Below are positions 15,409 through 24,357 of a stretch of DNA of 64,000 nt, in pieces; within the stretch, counting starts at the first letter, position 1; each line of letters opens with the position of its first letter. The stretch spans positions 529,001-593,000 of the forward strand of contig NZ_JAZHRR010000001.1 of assembly GCF_036924515.1 (NCBI RefSeq), in the 5' to 3' direction. A program made the position numbers and the translations under genes. The stretch is from Bradyrhizobium sp. AZCC 1610 (GTDB lineage: Bacteria > Pseudomonadota > Alphaproteobacteria > Rhizobiales > Xanthobacteraceae). The notes beneath the pieces are model-generated. The model made no database searches, was not told where the DNA came from, and was given only the letters and a program-made list of their open reading frames with translations.

Positions 15409-17547
15409 TTACGTCGCATCTGGCAGGGCGAACAGGACGGCGAGAACCGCAGGCGACTTGAGCACAGCGAACTTCTCGCGCTGGCTCAAATATCCCGCCG
15501 CCTCCTCGAAGGTTTCAGCATCTTCGATTTTTGCCCGCGCAATCGCGAGATGCGGATCGACCTCGCCGCGCTTTCGCGGCCGTTGTCCGGAAAGATTGTT
15601 CTGATGCGCTTCGAGCAGCGCGGCATCGCGGCGCAATTCGTGCAACGGGCAGGCGAGCGGTGAATGCGGCGCGCTGGTCAGTTCATTGGCCCTTGCCAGG
15701 ACCGGTGGCGGCGCGGTCTGCTCCGGGGTTTTGAACAATCTGGACCTGCGGTTCGGCCCCGACGATGACGACAATATTGCAATCGGAATCGAAAGCAGCA
15801 GGCCGAGGATCACCGGCGTCATCCAGAGCAGCAATGGCAGCGAGACGGCATAGGCGGCGGCGGCCATGGCGATCCCGACCAATGTCGGTACCGAATAGGT
15901 GTTGATCGTGTCACGGTGCGAGACCGCGCCGTCGTCCCGGCGTTGCACCTGCCATCCGGCGTCGCGCCCGAACAGGATTTCGCCGACGGCGGACGACTGG
16001 AAGATCATCATGACGGGCGCGGTCAGGCCCGAAAGGATGGTTTCGGCGAGGATGCCGACAAGCACCAGCAGGCCGCCGCTGAATTTCTTCCGCGTGTCAC
16101 GATCAGTAACGAGCACGAGGAAGGCCAGCAGCTTCGGCGCGATCAGCATGCCCATGGTGCCGGCGAACACCCATGCCGCCAGGACCGGATCCTGTGCCGG
16201 CCATTGCGGGAACAGCGAATATCCCTTCGGGAAATATTCGGGCCGGACGAACTGCGCCTGCAGCGAGACCAGGATTCCGAATACGAGAAAAATCAGCCAG
16301 AGCGGCGCGGTGAGATACGATCCGATTCCCGTCAGCAGATGAAGCCGCGATACCCAGTGAAAGCCGCGGGTCGGCAGCAGCGCCAGATGTTGCAGATTGC
16401 CCTGGCACCAGCGCCGGTCGCGGGCGGCAAAATCCGATAGCGTGGGCGGAGATTCCTCGTAGCTGCCGCGAAGCGTCGGCGCCATGTGGATCGCCCAGCC
16501 GCCGCGCCGCATCAGCGCCGCCTCGATGAAGTCGTGGCTCATGATGTGCCCGCCGAACGGCTTGCGTCCCCTGAGTTCGGGCAGCCCCGCATATTGCGCA
16601 AAGGCACGGACGCGAATGATGGCGTTGTGGCCCCAGTAATTGCCCTCGGAGCCGTGCCACCACGCGATCCCCGCGGCCAGCATCGGGCCGTACAGCCTTC
16701 CTGCGAATTGCTGCCAGCGCGCGAACAGCGATCTCGCATTGACGATGACAGGCAGCGTCTGAATCAGCGCGGCCTTCGGGTGCGCCTCCATGGCGGCAAC
16801 GAGGCGAACGACGCTGTCGCCGGTCATCAGACTGTCGGCGTCCAGGATCAGCATGCACTCATAGTTGGAGCCGAACCGCCTGATCCATTCCTCGATATTG
16901 CCCGACTTGCGCGCGGTGTTCTCGGGGCGGTGGCGATAGAAGATCGCGGCCGCGCTGCCGACGTCCTGTCGCAGCTTCAGAAAGCATTTTTCCTCGGCGA
17001 TCCAGGTCGCGGGATCGGTGGTGTCGCTCAGCACGAACCAGTCGAACCGCGCGCCGTGTCCGGTGGCCTCGACCGATTCATAAGTTGCGCGCAATCTCGC
17101 CAGGACCCGATGGGGGTCCTCGTTGTAGGTCGGCAGCAGCATCGCGGTCCGGCTGTGGATCGCGGGCAGGGGAGCCCTGGGGTCGATGCCGAGTTCGTCC
17201 TTCTTCCTGGTGAGCAGCACGAAGAAGCCGGCCAGCGCCGACATGAAGGAGAAGGCGATCCATGCAAACAGCAGCACGAACAGCGCAAGAATGATCGATT
17301 CCAGAACAGTGACACCGCCGACCTGGAGAACCCGGTACATCTCATAACAGCCCGCCGCGGTCAGGATCGCGGTGCCGGTCAGGACGAAGCCGCGCCGGGC
17401 CCACATCGGTGCAAAGCGTGACGCGGGTTGCGGCTCAAACCGCTGCAACGGCTGCACTGCCATATCCATCGGCGCTTCCCGGGGAAGAAATTCGTTCAAC
17501 GGGATCTCGCCGATCTCAGGCGCGCGCGTTTTTGCTACGGTATCCAT
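15409..17547 (-). CDS. opgH: Glucans biosynthesis glucosyltransferase H
   Basis: A 712-residue inner-membrane glycosyltransferase of family 2. Two hydrophobic helices (about 52-75 and 82-112) precede the cytoplasmic catalytic domain, which has M-L-L-P-T-Y-N-E-D near 137, D-A-D at 236-238 and the processivity motif R-R-W-C-Q-G-N near 378-384. Several more helices follow (about 400-600). OpgH polymerises UDP-glucose into the beta-1,2 backbone of osmoregulated periplasmic glucans and exports it. The start overlaps the end of opgG by 13 bases, indicating translational coupling. The C-terminal tail after about 620 is charged and variable. Confidence 0.95.
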   Translation of the reverse strand: MDTVAKTRAPEIGEIPLNEFLPREAPMDMAVQPLQRFEPQPASRFAPMWARRGFVLTGTAILTAAGCYEMYRVLQVGGVTVLESIILALFVLLFAWIAFSFMSALAGFFVLLTRKKDELGIDPRAPLPAIHSRTAMLLPTYNEDPHRVLARLRATYESVEATGHGARFDWFVLSDTTDPATWIAEEKCFLKLRQDVGSAAAIFYRHRPENTARKSGNIEEWIRRFGSNYECMLILDADSLMTGDSVVRLVAAMEAHPKAALIQTLPVIVNARSLFARWQQFAGRLYGPMLAAGIAWWHGSEGNYWGHNAIIRVRAFAQYAGLPELRGRKPFGGHIMSHDFIEAALMRRGGWAIHMAPTLRGSYEESPPTLSDFAARDRRWCQGNLQHLALLPTRGFHWVSRLHLLTGIGSYLTAPLWLIFLVFGILVSLQAQFVRPEYFPKGYSLFPQWPAQDPVLAAWVFAGTMGMLIAPKLLAFLVLVTDRDTRKKFSGGLLVLVGILAETILSGLTAPVMMIFQSSAVGEILFGRDAGWQVQRRDDGAVSHRDTINTYSVPTLVGIAMAAAAYAVSLPLLLWMTPVILGLLLSIPIAILSSSSGPNRRSRLFKTPEQTAPPPVLARANELTSAPHSPLACPLHELRRDAALLEAHQNNLSGQRPRKRGEVDPHLAIARAKIEDAETFEEAAGYLSQREKFAVLKSPAVLAVLFALPDAT

Positions 17548-19043
17548 CGATAGACCCAGGCCTCCGATATCGCCTCATTGTCCTGCATGAGCGACGCGCG
17601 GATTTCGACCGGGGTCTTTTCCTTCAACAGCTCGAAGCTCAATCGCCAGCCGCCGGTCGCCGGGTTTGGCTGGGTGACGATGTTCTGGATTTTCGCCTTC
17701 TCGGCCGTCACGACGCCGCGCAGGATTTTCGGATCGACGGATTTCAGCCGCTCGCCGGTGACGTCGAGCACGAAGATCGTGGCGTTGTCGCCTCGCGCGC
17801 CGATGCCGGTTCGAGAAAATCGCGCAAGCGAGGTGGACTTCGGCGCACCCGGTCCCCAGTGCAAACGATAGGTGTAGGTGTTCTCGCCCTTGGCGGGTAA
17901 TGGATTTTTAGGAAGCCAGAACGACGCAATGTTGTCGTGAATCTCTTCCTTGGTCGGGATTTCGAGCAGCTTGACCGCGCCTTCGCCCCAATCGCCGATC
18001 GGCTCCGCCCACAGGCTCGGCCGGCGCTCGAAATTCGATTCCAGGTCCTGGAAAGCGGCAAAATCCCTCTGACGCTGCATCAGGCCGAAGCCCCGCGGGT
18101 TGAGATCGGCAAACGAAGAGACTTGCAGATCCGTCGGATTATGCAGCGGTCGCCAAAGCTCCTCGCCGCGGCCGTTGAAGATCGCAAGCCCATCCGAATC
18201 ATGGACCGAGGGACGGAAGTCCTCGACGTCCTTGCGGTCGTTCGGTCCGAAGAAGAACATGCTGGTCATCGGCGCGAGGCCCGCATGAGCTAAATCCACG
18301 CGTGGATAGATCGCCATTTCGACGTCGAACACGGTGGTATCGCCGGGCCGGATGGTGAAACGATAGGCTGCAGCGGCGCTCTCGCTGTCGAGCAGTGCAT
18401 GTACGACGATGGAATTGGCGCCTGATGCCGGCTTCTCGATCCAGAACGTTTTGAAGAACGGGAATTCTTCGCCCTTGGCTTCGCCGGTGTTGATCGACAG
18501 GCCGCGCGCCGAAAGGCCGTACAATTGGCCTTTGGCCACCGCACGGAAATAGCTCGCGCCGAGAAAGACACAGACCTCGTCATAATAGTCCGGCTTGTTG
18601 ATCGGCGCATGAAGCCGGAAGCCGGCAAAGCCGAGGTCAACCGCCGGTCCCGGCGGTGCCAGATCGCCGAACGAAAACAGGTCGGGCTGGTAGGGAATGA
18701 TCGATGCTTTGCCGTCCTTCACCTCGAAGATGTCGACGCGGTTCTTGTAGAAGAACCCGCGATGGAAGAACTGCGCCTCGAAGGGAAGTTTTTCGCCACG
18801 CCAGAGCGCGCGTTCCGGCAAGAACCGGATCGCCCGATAATGATCGTAGTCAATATTGGCGAGATTGTCGGGCAGCTTCTCGCTCGGGGCCTTGTAGGGC
18901 TTGCTTGCGAGGTCGCGCGCCATTTGCCGGACGATGGATCGATCGAACGGCGCCGGTTGGGCATGGGCGACGGATAGAAGTCCGGGTACTACGCCGGTTA
19001 CCAATGGCAACGCGGAAGCAGCGAGGAAATCCCTGCGATTCAC
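17535..19043 (-). CDS. opgG: Glucans biosynthesis protein G, periplasmic
   Basis: A 502-residue protein with a twin-arginine type signal (V-N-R-R-D-F-L-A-A-S-A-L-P, cleavage near A-H-A-Q-P), followed by the OpgG/OpgD domain beginning F-D-R-S-I-V-R-Q-M-A-R-D-L-A and containing Y-D-H-Y-R-A-I-R-F near residue 70 and F-F-H-R-G-F-F-Y near 95. OpgG is needed to process or branch periplasmic glucans made by OpgH. GTG 19043 is chosen because it sits just before the Tat motif and has a GAGG ribosome site; the frame also opens at 19109. Located directly upstream of and overlapping opgH. Confidence 0.93.
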   Translation of the reverse strand: MNRRDFLAASALPLVTGVVPGLLSVAHAQPAPFDRSIVRQMARDLASKPYKAPSEKLPDNLANIDYDHYRAIRFLPERALWRGEKLPFEAQFFHRGFFYKNRVDIFEVKDGKASIIPYQPDLFSFGDLAPPGPAVDLGFAGFRLHAPINKPDYYDEVCVFLGASYFRAVAKGQLYGLSARGLSINTGEAKGEEFPFFKTFWIEKPASGANSIVVHALLDSESAAAAYRFTIRPGDTTVFDVEMAIYPRVDLAHAGLAPMTSMFFFGPNDRKDVEDFRPSVHDSDGLAIFNGRGEELWRPLHNPTDLQVSSFADLNPRGFGLMQRQRDFAAFQDLESNFERRPSLWAEPIGDWGEGAVKLLEIPTKEEIHDNIASFWLPKNPLPAKGENTYTYRLHWGPGAPKSTSLARFSRTGIGARGDNATIFVLDVTGERLKSVDPKILRGVVTAEKAKIQNIVTQPNPATGGWRLSFELLKEKTPVEIRASLMQDNEAISEAWVYRWIP

Positions 19044-19168
19044 TAAAACAACCTCGCGGTTACTAACGGCGACCCTCGGCAACGCAGTGCACGCGTGGCG
19101 GTTCCCCACTTCGGAACAGAACTGCTTGGTTTTTCCCGATTGCCTAAAATCCGGTCACGCGGGCCGCG

Positions 19169-19639
19169 CTAACTTCGCAGCGTGTGGCTCATCCGCGTAA
19201 CCACACTGTCCCACTGGCGCTTTTCGGCGGCGGGATAATTGATCAGCACGCAATTCATGGTGCCGTTGCCGCGGTTGCAGCGGTTGTACCAGATCCGGTC
19301 CTTGCGAATGCTGGACACCACGAAGAAATCAGACGTGATCCGTTTGTAGATGATGCCGGCGGGCGGGCGCTTCTTGGTCAGGAATGTGGCGGGCGAATCG
19401 TTCTCCGTATTGGGAACGGACTGCACCGTCAGATCGGCGCGGCGGTCTTCGGTGAAAAACCGTCGTCCGGTTCCGCCTTCCGGCGGCCCGGCGTCGCTGG
19501 TGAAGATCGAGACCGGCATGTCGACGCTGGTCCCGGTGCTCGGGATCTCGTAGCGCCGCCACTCGGTATCGCCGGCAAAAGCGAGCGCAGGAGTGAAGGC
19601 CAAGACGGCGAGAGCTGCGGACAGGCGGTACGCGCGCAT
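19169..19639 (-). CDS. Secreted protein of unknown function
   Basis: A 156-residue protein with a Sec signal peptide cleaved near residue 22 (A-F-A-G). The mature part starts W-R-R-Y-E-I-P-S-T-G-T-S-V-D-M-P-V-S and contains two cysteines, C121 and C130, that could form a disulfide. The pattern (short strands, aromatic Y-N-R-C-N near 118) resembles other small periplasmic proteins found across Bradyrhizobium, but I know no function. It lies upstream of opgG on the same strand with a gap that contains the opgG leader, so membership in that operon is unlikely to be direct. Confidence 0.75.
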   Translation of the reverse strand: MRAYRLSAALAVLAFTPALAFAGDTEWRRYEIPSTGTSVDMPVSIFTSDAGPPEGGTGRRFFTEDRRADLTVQSVPNTENDSPATFLTKKRPPAGIIYKRITSDFFVVSSIRKDRIWYNRCNRGNGTMNCVLINYPAAEKRQWDSVVTRMSHTLRS

Positions 19640-19705
19640 GGAACGATCTCCGGTTCGATTCGAGACAATCGAATCGATCGAGGTTCGTTCCAGCTCCAGA
19701 CATTT

Positions 19706-21454
19706 CTAGCGCGCAGCCTCGCCCGCGATATGTTTCCCCGCGATGTAGCCGAACGTCAGCGCAGGGCCGAGCGTGATGCCGGCGCCGGGATAGTTGCCGC
19801 CCATGATGCTGGCCATATCGTTGCCGGCGGCATAGAGGCCTGCGATCGGCTGGCCGTGTTCATCCAGCGCGCGGGCGTGTTCGTCGGTCCTGATGCCGGC
19901 GTAGGTGCCGAGATCGCCGATCACCAGCTTGATCGCGTAAAACGGTCCGTCCTTGATCGGCGCGACGCAGGGGTTCGGACCATGCAGCGCATCGCCCTGG
20001 TAGCGGTTATAGGCGCGCGATCCCTTGCCGAAGGCGGGATCGCGGCCCTCCGCGGCTGAGGCGTTGAATTCGGCAATCGTGGCCTCGAGCCCTTGTCGAT
20101 CGATGCCGGTGCGGTCGGCCAGTTCGGCCAGCGTGGTGCCGCGCTTGAGATAGCCGGTGGCGAGATGATGGCGCAGCGGCATCGGAAAAGGCGGCACGCA
20201 TCCAAGGCCATATTTTCGCAAGGCGCGGTGATCGCACACGAGATACGCCGTGATCTCCTCGCCCGGCTTCGCCGCCTTCACCATCGCCTGCACGAAGTCG
20301 TGGTACGAATTGCCTTCATTGGCGAAGCGCCTGCCGTCGCGCATCACGGCGATGACGCCGGGTTTGGCGCGGTCGATGAAATGCGGCATCACGCCCTTGC
20401 TGTCGTCCTTGCGTTCGGTAATCGAGACGGGCACCCAGGCCGCGGCATTCGGCAAATTGTCCTCGATGCGGCCGCCCGCGGTCTCCGCCAATCGCAAGCC
20501 GTCACCGGTGTTGCCGACAGGGCCCGGCGAGAAATGCGCGGTGCCATCGCCCGCGTGCGGGAACATCGCCTTGCGCCTCGCAACGTCATGCGGGAAGCCA
20601 CCACAGGCCAGCACCACCCCGCGCCTGGCGTTGACGCGGACCAGCTTTCCATGGCGCTCGACGACCGCGCCGCGCACCGCGCCCTCCTCGACGATCAGTT
20701 CGTGCACCGGCGATGACAGCCACAGCGGAATTTTCAGGTCGAACGCCGACTTCGCCAGACGTCCCGCGAGCGCATTGCCATTTGTCAGCGTCATGCCGCG
20801 GCCGTGGCGCAGCACGTCGATCGCATGCTTCGACAGCCGCCTGGTGACGTAGGCCGCCGAGGCCAGCGATTTGGTAGCGCGCATGAAATGGATGATTTCC
20901 TTGCCGGAGCCCAGCATCATGCCGAACACGGTCAGTTCGGGCAGGGGGCTGCCGATGTCCTTGATGTGCTCGCCCAGTTCGCGGCCGTCGAACGGCCGGG
21001 TTACCATCGAGCGGCCGCCCTGTGCACCGCCAGGCGCTTCCGCATGATAATCCGGAAAGGTCAGCGGCATGTCGAAGCACACCGCGGTCTTGCTGGTGAA
21101 AAAATCCACCGCTTCGGGACCGGCGGAGAGAAACGCATCGACACGCGCTGCGTCGAAACTGTTGCCGGCCTCATGCCGCAGATAGGTCCGCGCCTGGTCG
21201 GGACTCTCAGTGATGCCCCAGTCGCGCGCCAGCGAGGTGCCGGGAATCCACAGCCAGCCGCCGGAGCGGGCGGTGGTGCCGCCGAAGCGCGGCTCCTTCT
21301 CGACGATGAGCACGTTGAGGCCGTGATACCCCGCGGTGACCGCCGCCGACATTCCGGCGCAGCCGGAGCCCACCACCAGCGCGTCGCATTCGTAAGTTTC
21401 TTGTTCGTTGCCCGCCACGCGATCCGCCTCGTTTCTCGTTTCTTGGGCGGACAT
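19706..21454 (-). CDS. FAD-dependent dehydrogenase, fumarate reductase/3-ketosteroid dehydrogenase family
   Basis: A 582-residue flavoprotein. An N-terminal Rossmann motif V-V-G-S-G-C-A-G-M-S-A-A binds FAD, followed by V-E-K-E-P-R-F-G-G-T-T-A-R-S-G-G (the substrate-proximal G-G-T-x-x-x-S-G-G). The C-terminal A-G-N-D-M-A-S-I-M-G-G-N-Y-P-G-A-G-I-T-L-G-P closes the FAD site and is typical of the ketosteroid 1-dehydrogenase/flavocytochrome c branch. No signal peptide is seen. ATG 21454 is used; a TTG at 21481 would add nine residues. A steroid or short-chain ene substrate is possible but not demonstrable. Upstream lies a divergent TetR-type gene, separated by a dispersed palindrome. Confidence 0.87.
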   Translation of the reverse strand: MSAQETRNEADRVAGNEQETYECDALVVGSGCAGMSAAVTAGYHGLNVLIVEKEPRFGGTTARSGGWLWIPGTSLARDWGITESPDQARTYLRHEAGNSFDAARVDAFLSAGPEAVDFFTSKTAVCFDMPLTFPDYHAEAPGGAQGGRSMVTRPFDGRELGEHIKDIGSPLPELTVFGMMLGSGKEIIHFMRATKSLASAAYVTRRLSKHAIDVLRHGRGMTLTNGNALAGRLAKSAFDLKIPLWLSSPVHELIVEEGAVRGAVVERHGKLVRVNARRGVVLACGGFPHDVARRKAMFPHAGDGTAHFSPGPVGNTGDGLRLAETAGGRIEDNLPNAAAWVPVSITERKDDSKGVMPHFIDRAKPGVIAVMRDGRRFANEGNSYHDFVQAMVKAAKPGEEITAYLVCDHRALRKYGLGCVPPFPMPLRHHLATGYLKRGTTLAELADRTGIDRQGLEATIAEFNASAAEGRDPAFGKGSRAYNRYQGDALHGPNPCVAPIKDGPFYAIKLVIGDLGTYAGIRTDEHARALDEHGQPIAGLYAAGNDMASIMGGNYPGAGITLGPALTFGYIAGKHIAGEAAR

Positions 21455-21499
21455 TTGGATTGGGATCGAATTATCTGTCAATCACGCTGCGCTGTTTCC

Positions 21500-21598
21500 C
21501 TTCTCCCCTTGTGGGAGAAGGTGGCGAAGCGCCGGATGAGGGGTTGCTCTCCGCGGAGGCTGACCCCTCATCCGTCTCAACCGCGCTTTGCGCGGTTG
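21500..21598. repeat. Dispersed intergenic palindromic repeat
   Basis: Three nested hairpins: CTTCTCCC/GGGAGAAG (21500-21520), CGGATGAGGGGT paired with ACCCCTCATCCG (21533-21577), and AACCGCGC/GCGCGGTT (21580-21598). The CGGATGAGGGGT type of repeat recurs in intergenic regions of Bradyrhizobium genomes. It separates the FAD dehydrogenase from the TetR gene. Confidence 0.7.
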
Positions 21599-21671
21599 AT
21601 CCACCTCAGGGGCCTTATGTGGCCGAGACTTTTCCGGTGCACGTCGAGGACAGTTACGTCATCATCGAGAC

Positions 21672-22274
21672 TTAGTTCGCCGTCAGCCCATCGACCATTG
21701 CTCTGACGATAGCCGCAATTTCCTTCCGCAACGCCTCGACTGGCACCGCGATCAATTTCTGTTCGAGCCCGAGCAGCACCATGCCGTGCACGGCGGAGAA
21801 CAGGCTGCGCGCCGTCACACCGAGTTCGGCCGGCGTTCGCTTTGGAAACAGCGCAGCGAGCGGGTGGTAGATGTGCCGAAACAGATTCATCTGTTCGTCG
21901 ACCGCCCATTCCGGAACCGGCTTGCCTGGCGCCATCCGGTGTTCGAACAGCGCCCGCCACAGTTCGAGATTTTCCGCTGCGAAATCGCAATAGGCGACCG
22001 CGATGCGCACCAGCGTGTCGCGAGGAGAGGCGGAGCCCTGCGCTTCGGCCTCGGTAAGGGCCGCATCCAGCCGCCCAAGCGTCCTCGATCCCACCCGCAG
22101 GATGAGTTCGTCCACGTCCGCGACGAGATTGTAGACCGCGCCGTTGGCGACGCCGATGTCCCGCGCCAGCTCCCGCGTTTTTAGACCGGCCAATCCGCCT
22201 GCGGAAATGCTTCGTTCCGCCGCCAGGATCAGTTCTTCCCGAAATTTTGCTCGTCTTTCCAGTGCTTTAGACAT
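21672..22274 (-). CDS. TetR/AcrR family transcriptional repressor, divergent from pspA
   Basis: A 200-residue protein with a TetR N-terminal HTH (about 14-60; A-G-L-K-T-R-E-L-A-R-D-I-G-V-A-N-G-A-V-Y-N) and an all-helical ligand domain. The HTH recognition helix A-V-Y-N-L-V differs from the common Y-Y-H-F. It is divergent from the PspA gene, and three copies of TGAGC-N3-GCTCA lie between the two starts, so the simplest reading is autoregulation and repression of the pspA operon. TetR rather than the sigma54/PspF control known from enterobacteria is the notable point. The ligand is unknown. Confidence 0.9.
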   Translation of the reverse strand: MSKALERRAKFREELILAAERSISAGGLAGLKTRELARDIGVANGAVYNLVADVDELILRVGSRTLGRLDAALTEAEAQGSASPRDTLVRIAVAYCDFAAENLELWRALFEHRMAPGKPVPEWAVDEQMNLFRHIYHPLAALFPKRTPAELGVTARSLFSAVHGMVLLGLEQKLIAVPVEALRKEIAAIVRAMVDGLTAN

Positions 22275-22288
22275 TATCTACCAATTTC

Positions 22289-22360
22289 TTGAGCGATGCT
22301 CAAAATATCTCTTGAGCAACGCTCACGTTGGTGCTACAACTAATTCATGAGCAACGCTCA
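22289..22360. promoter_or_regulatory. Three palindromic operator copies, TGAGC-N3-GCTCA
   Basis: Copies lie at 22290-22302 (TGAGC-GAT-GCTCA, extended to TTGAGC/GCTCAA), 22313-22325 (TGAGC-AAC-GCTCA) and 22348-22360 (TGAGC-AAC-GCTCA). Centres are 23 and 35 bases apart. The first is 15 bases from the TetR start and the last 18 bases from the pspA start. The spacing suits cooperative binding by TetR dimers that would cover both promoters. Confidence 0.8.
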
Positions 22361-22378
22361 TAACACAGGGAGCTACCA

Positions 22379-23074
22379 ATGTTCAAAACTGTTTTGACGC
22401 TCTTCCGAGGCAGCGTGGCTGCCGCCGGGGAAGAACTGGAAGACCGCTCGGCGCTGCTCATTCTCGACCAGCAGATGCGCGATGCGGCGGCGGCCGTCGA
22501 ACGTTCCAAGCGTACGCTGGCGCTGGCGATTGCGGGCGATCAGCAGGAAGGCCGCCGTCTCGACGCCACCAACGCCCGGATCGCCGATCTCGAAGTCCGC
22601 GCCACCGCAGCGCTTGATGGCGGCCGGGAAGATCTCGCCCGCGAGGCGGCGCAATCGATCGCCAGTCTCGAGGCCGACCGCGATGCTGCAATGACCGCGC
22701 GAACCCTGTTCGCCTCTGAAATCACGCGCATGAAGCGCCAGGTCGCCGGTGCGGAGGCGCGCATCACCGAACTCGATCGCGGCCGCCGTATCGCCCGCGC
22801 TTCTGAAGCGGTTCGCAATCTTCGAAGGGGCGGTATCGAAGCCGCGCGTCCCTACGAATCCACGCTGCCGGAGGCGGAGAACACGCTGAAGCGCCTGCGT
22901 GAACGACAGATCGAGGCCCAGGCCGCCGCCGACGCCTTGATCGAACTCGACGCCGCCAGCGGACCGCTGGCGACCGCCGAGAAGCTCGCCGAACAGGGCT
23001 TTGGGCCACGGCTCAAATCAACCGCGGATGACGTGCTCTCGCGGCTGAACGCCAAACGCACGCAAACTGCCTGA
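22379..23074 (+). CDS. PspA/IM30 (ESCRT-III-like) envelope-stress protein
   Basis: A 231-residue protein, almost wholly helical and coiled-coil, of standard PspA length. The start F-K-T-V-L-T-L-F-R-G-S forms the amphipathic membrane-binding helix, followed by E-E-L-E-D-R-S-A-L-L-I-L-D-Q-Q-M-R-D and long heptad runs of Ala, Glu and Arg (about 28-200). PspA-type proteins assemble on damaged inner membranes and help keep the proton-motive force. Here it is first in a run that continues with yiaAB-like genes, probably under the TetR at 21672. The C-terminus is shorter and more variable than in Escherichia coli PspA. Confidence 0.88.
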   Translation: MFKTVLTLFRGSVAAAGEELEDRSALLILDQQMRDAAAAVERSKRTLALAIAGDQQEGRRLDATNARIADLEVRATAALDGGREDLAREAAQSIASLEADRDAAMTARTLFASEITRMKRQVAGAEARITELDRGRRIARASEAVRNLRRGGIEAARPYESTLPEAENTLKRLRERQIEAQAAADALIELDAASGPLATAEKLAEQGFGPRLKSTADDVLSRLNAKRTQTA

Positions 23075-23118
23075 AACTGAACTCGATCGATTAAACCCAT
23101 ATCAAACAGGAGATTATC

Positions 23119-23394
23119 ATGAACCAGAACGTTCAACCCCACAGCGGTGCCTGGGTTACCTTCACCTATGTTTCGTTTTCCGCCTCGGCCTTCATGGTCG
23201 CCGTCGGCGTGTTCTTCCTGCCACTCGATCTCTGGATCAAGGGCTATCTCGCGATGGGCATCGTCATGCTCGTCCAGTCTTGCGTCACCCTGACCAAGAC
23301 CGTGCGCGACATGCATGAGGGCGGCAAGCTGGTGAACCGCATCGAAGACGCCAAGGCCGAACGGCTGCTGATGGAAGTTTCCAAGGCCGCGTAA
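23119..23394 (+). CDS. YiaA/YiaB two-helix inner-membrane protein, copy 1
   Basis: A 91-residue protein with two membrane helices (about 12-34 and 40-58) around the conserved F-L-P-L-D-L-W-I-K-G-Y-L-A-M-G and ending in a short cytoplasmic helix N-R-I-E-D-A-K-A-E-R-L-L-M-E-V. This is the YiaAB domain, found across proteobacteria and of unknown function. It follows the PspA gene by 44 bases with AGGAG ahead of the ATG, and is very probably cotranscribed with it. A second copy, differing at 17 of 91 residues, lies at 24358. Pairing of YiaAB with PspA suggests a role in membrane stress, but that is inference. Confidence 0.87.
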   Translation: MNQNVQPHSGAWVTFTYVSFSASAFMVAVGVFFLPLDLWIKGYLAMGIVMLVQSCVTLTKTVRDMHEGGKLVNRIEDAKAERLLMEVSKAA

Positions 23395-23423
23395 CCTGTG
23401 ACGCGGTGCTGGCGAAGGCGGAT

Positions 23424-23445
23424 GGCGGGTGTTTCGGCACCCGCC
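23424..23445 (+). terminator. Hairpin after yiaAB copy 1
   Basis: GGCGGGTG pairs with CACCCGCC around TTTCGG. There is no T tract, so it may attenuate rather than end transcription. The equivalent hairpin after copy 2 does have a T tract. Confidence 0.5.
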
Positions 23446-23535
23446 GTCCGTCGGCGGCATAGCCCTGGATTCGTTGGCCGGCAAATCGCTGCAGCCCGGC
23501 TTCGCGTTGGAAGACTCAAGGAAGGATCGACTTCA

Positions 23536-23952
23536 ATGAAACGACCCGTGGTATTTCTTCTGCTGGGGCCTTCGCTGGTCGCGCTGGCGGTATCAATGGT
23601 TGCTGCTGCCATCGTGGGGCGGATCGACGATAGCTTCATTGCAGTATGCGCAATGGTGTCCTTTCTGCTCACCTTGCCTGTATCGACGATCACCGGGCTC
23701 GTGGACGGATATCTTGCACGGGGCTTGCCGCCGCTCTTGAGAGCATTCCTGGCCGCAGCCATCGGTATGATGGGTGCCATCGGCCTGGTTCTCGCCTTGT
23801 TCAAGATGATGTTCTCACCGACAGTGCCGCCAGAGGTCATGAATGGAGCACTCTGCGCGGGCTTCTTCTTGCTGCTGCCGATGGGCGTGTGCTCGCTGTT
23901 GTCGAACGACATCGACCGGCGGCGGCATTTGATTGAACCGGCTTGCGCATGA
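23536..23952 (+). CDS. Small multi-pass membrane protein of unknown function
   Basis: A 138-residue protein with about four hydrophobic helices (about 4-26, 34-55, 70-92, 104-124) and a charged C-terminus D-I-D-R-R-R. AAGGA lies nine bases before ATG 23536. The last helix contains G-V-C-S-L-L-S-N, which recurs in the decayed fragment at 23996-24133, so the two were probably once paralogues. No family is recognised. Position between the two yiaAB copies suggests that it belongs to the same stress group. Confidence 0.7.
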   Translation: MKRPVVFLLLGPSLVALAVSMVAAAIVGRIDDSFIAVCAMVSFLLTLPVSTITGLVDGYLARGLPPLLRAFLAAAIGMMGAIGLVLALFKMMFSPTVPPEVMNGALCAGFFLLLPMGVCSLLSNDIDRRRHLIEPACA

Positions 23953-23995
23953 AGATGAAATGCGAGGGCCGCGTAAGCTGTGACGCGCGGCGCTA

Positions 23996-24133
23996 GCGTC
24001 AGGGGGCATCGCCGCCGGGCTCAGCCACTATCTGTTCGAGGGCAACTTACTGCACACGCAGTTGCCGGTCGCAATCGTCGGCGCACTTGCCATGGGTGTG
24101 TGCTCGTTGCTCTCGCACAATTATCGCAACTAG
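23996..24133 (+). pseudogene. Remnant of a membrane protein similar to the gene at 23536
   Basis: An open stretch of 45 codons ending at TAG 24133 encodes a hydrophobic C-terminal piece with G-I-A-A-G-L-S-H-Y-L-F-E-G and A-M-G-V-C-S-L-L-S. The M-G-V-C-S-L-L-S string is shared with 23536-23952. There is no start codon or full-length N-terminus. Upstream lies a degraded copy (near 23966-23990) of the sequence that follows each yiaAB gene, consistent with duplication then decay. Confidence 0.5.
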
Positions 24134-24189
24134 AAAATTCGCCCCCGCCCCACTGTTCCCAGTCATGAATCATTTGCCGCCCCCGCTAA

Positions 24190-24250
24190 ATGCATCGTTT
24201 ACCCTGCCGCAACCTAAAGGTGATGTGCTCATAGCTCCTTAACCGGCGCG
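24190..24250 (+). repeat. Duplicated leader, copy A (second copy at 24754-24819)
   Basis: Both copies begin ATGCATCGTTTACC and end with a GCTCCTTAAC segment followed by a GGCGC-rich tail, with diverged bases between. Copy A lies ahead of yiaAB copy 2 and copy B ahead of the GNAT-like gene. A shorter ATGCATCGT match occurs at 27144 before the zinc-ribbon gene. They may carry a shared promoter or be leftovers of the duplication. Confidence 0.5.
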
Positions 24251-24357
24251 GGCGCAGAAATGCCGGGCGGATCAGGTTGCGGCGCGGCTTCGCGAAGCGC
24301 ATGCTGCCCGTCTGAGACCGAAATTTCATCGCATGATCTCATTTGCAGGATGGCGCC

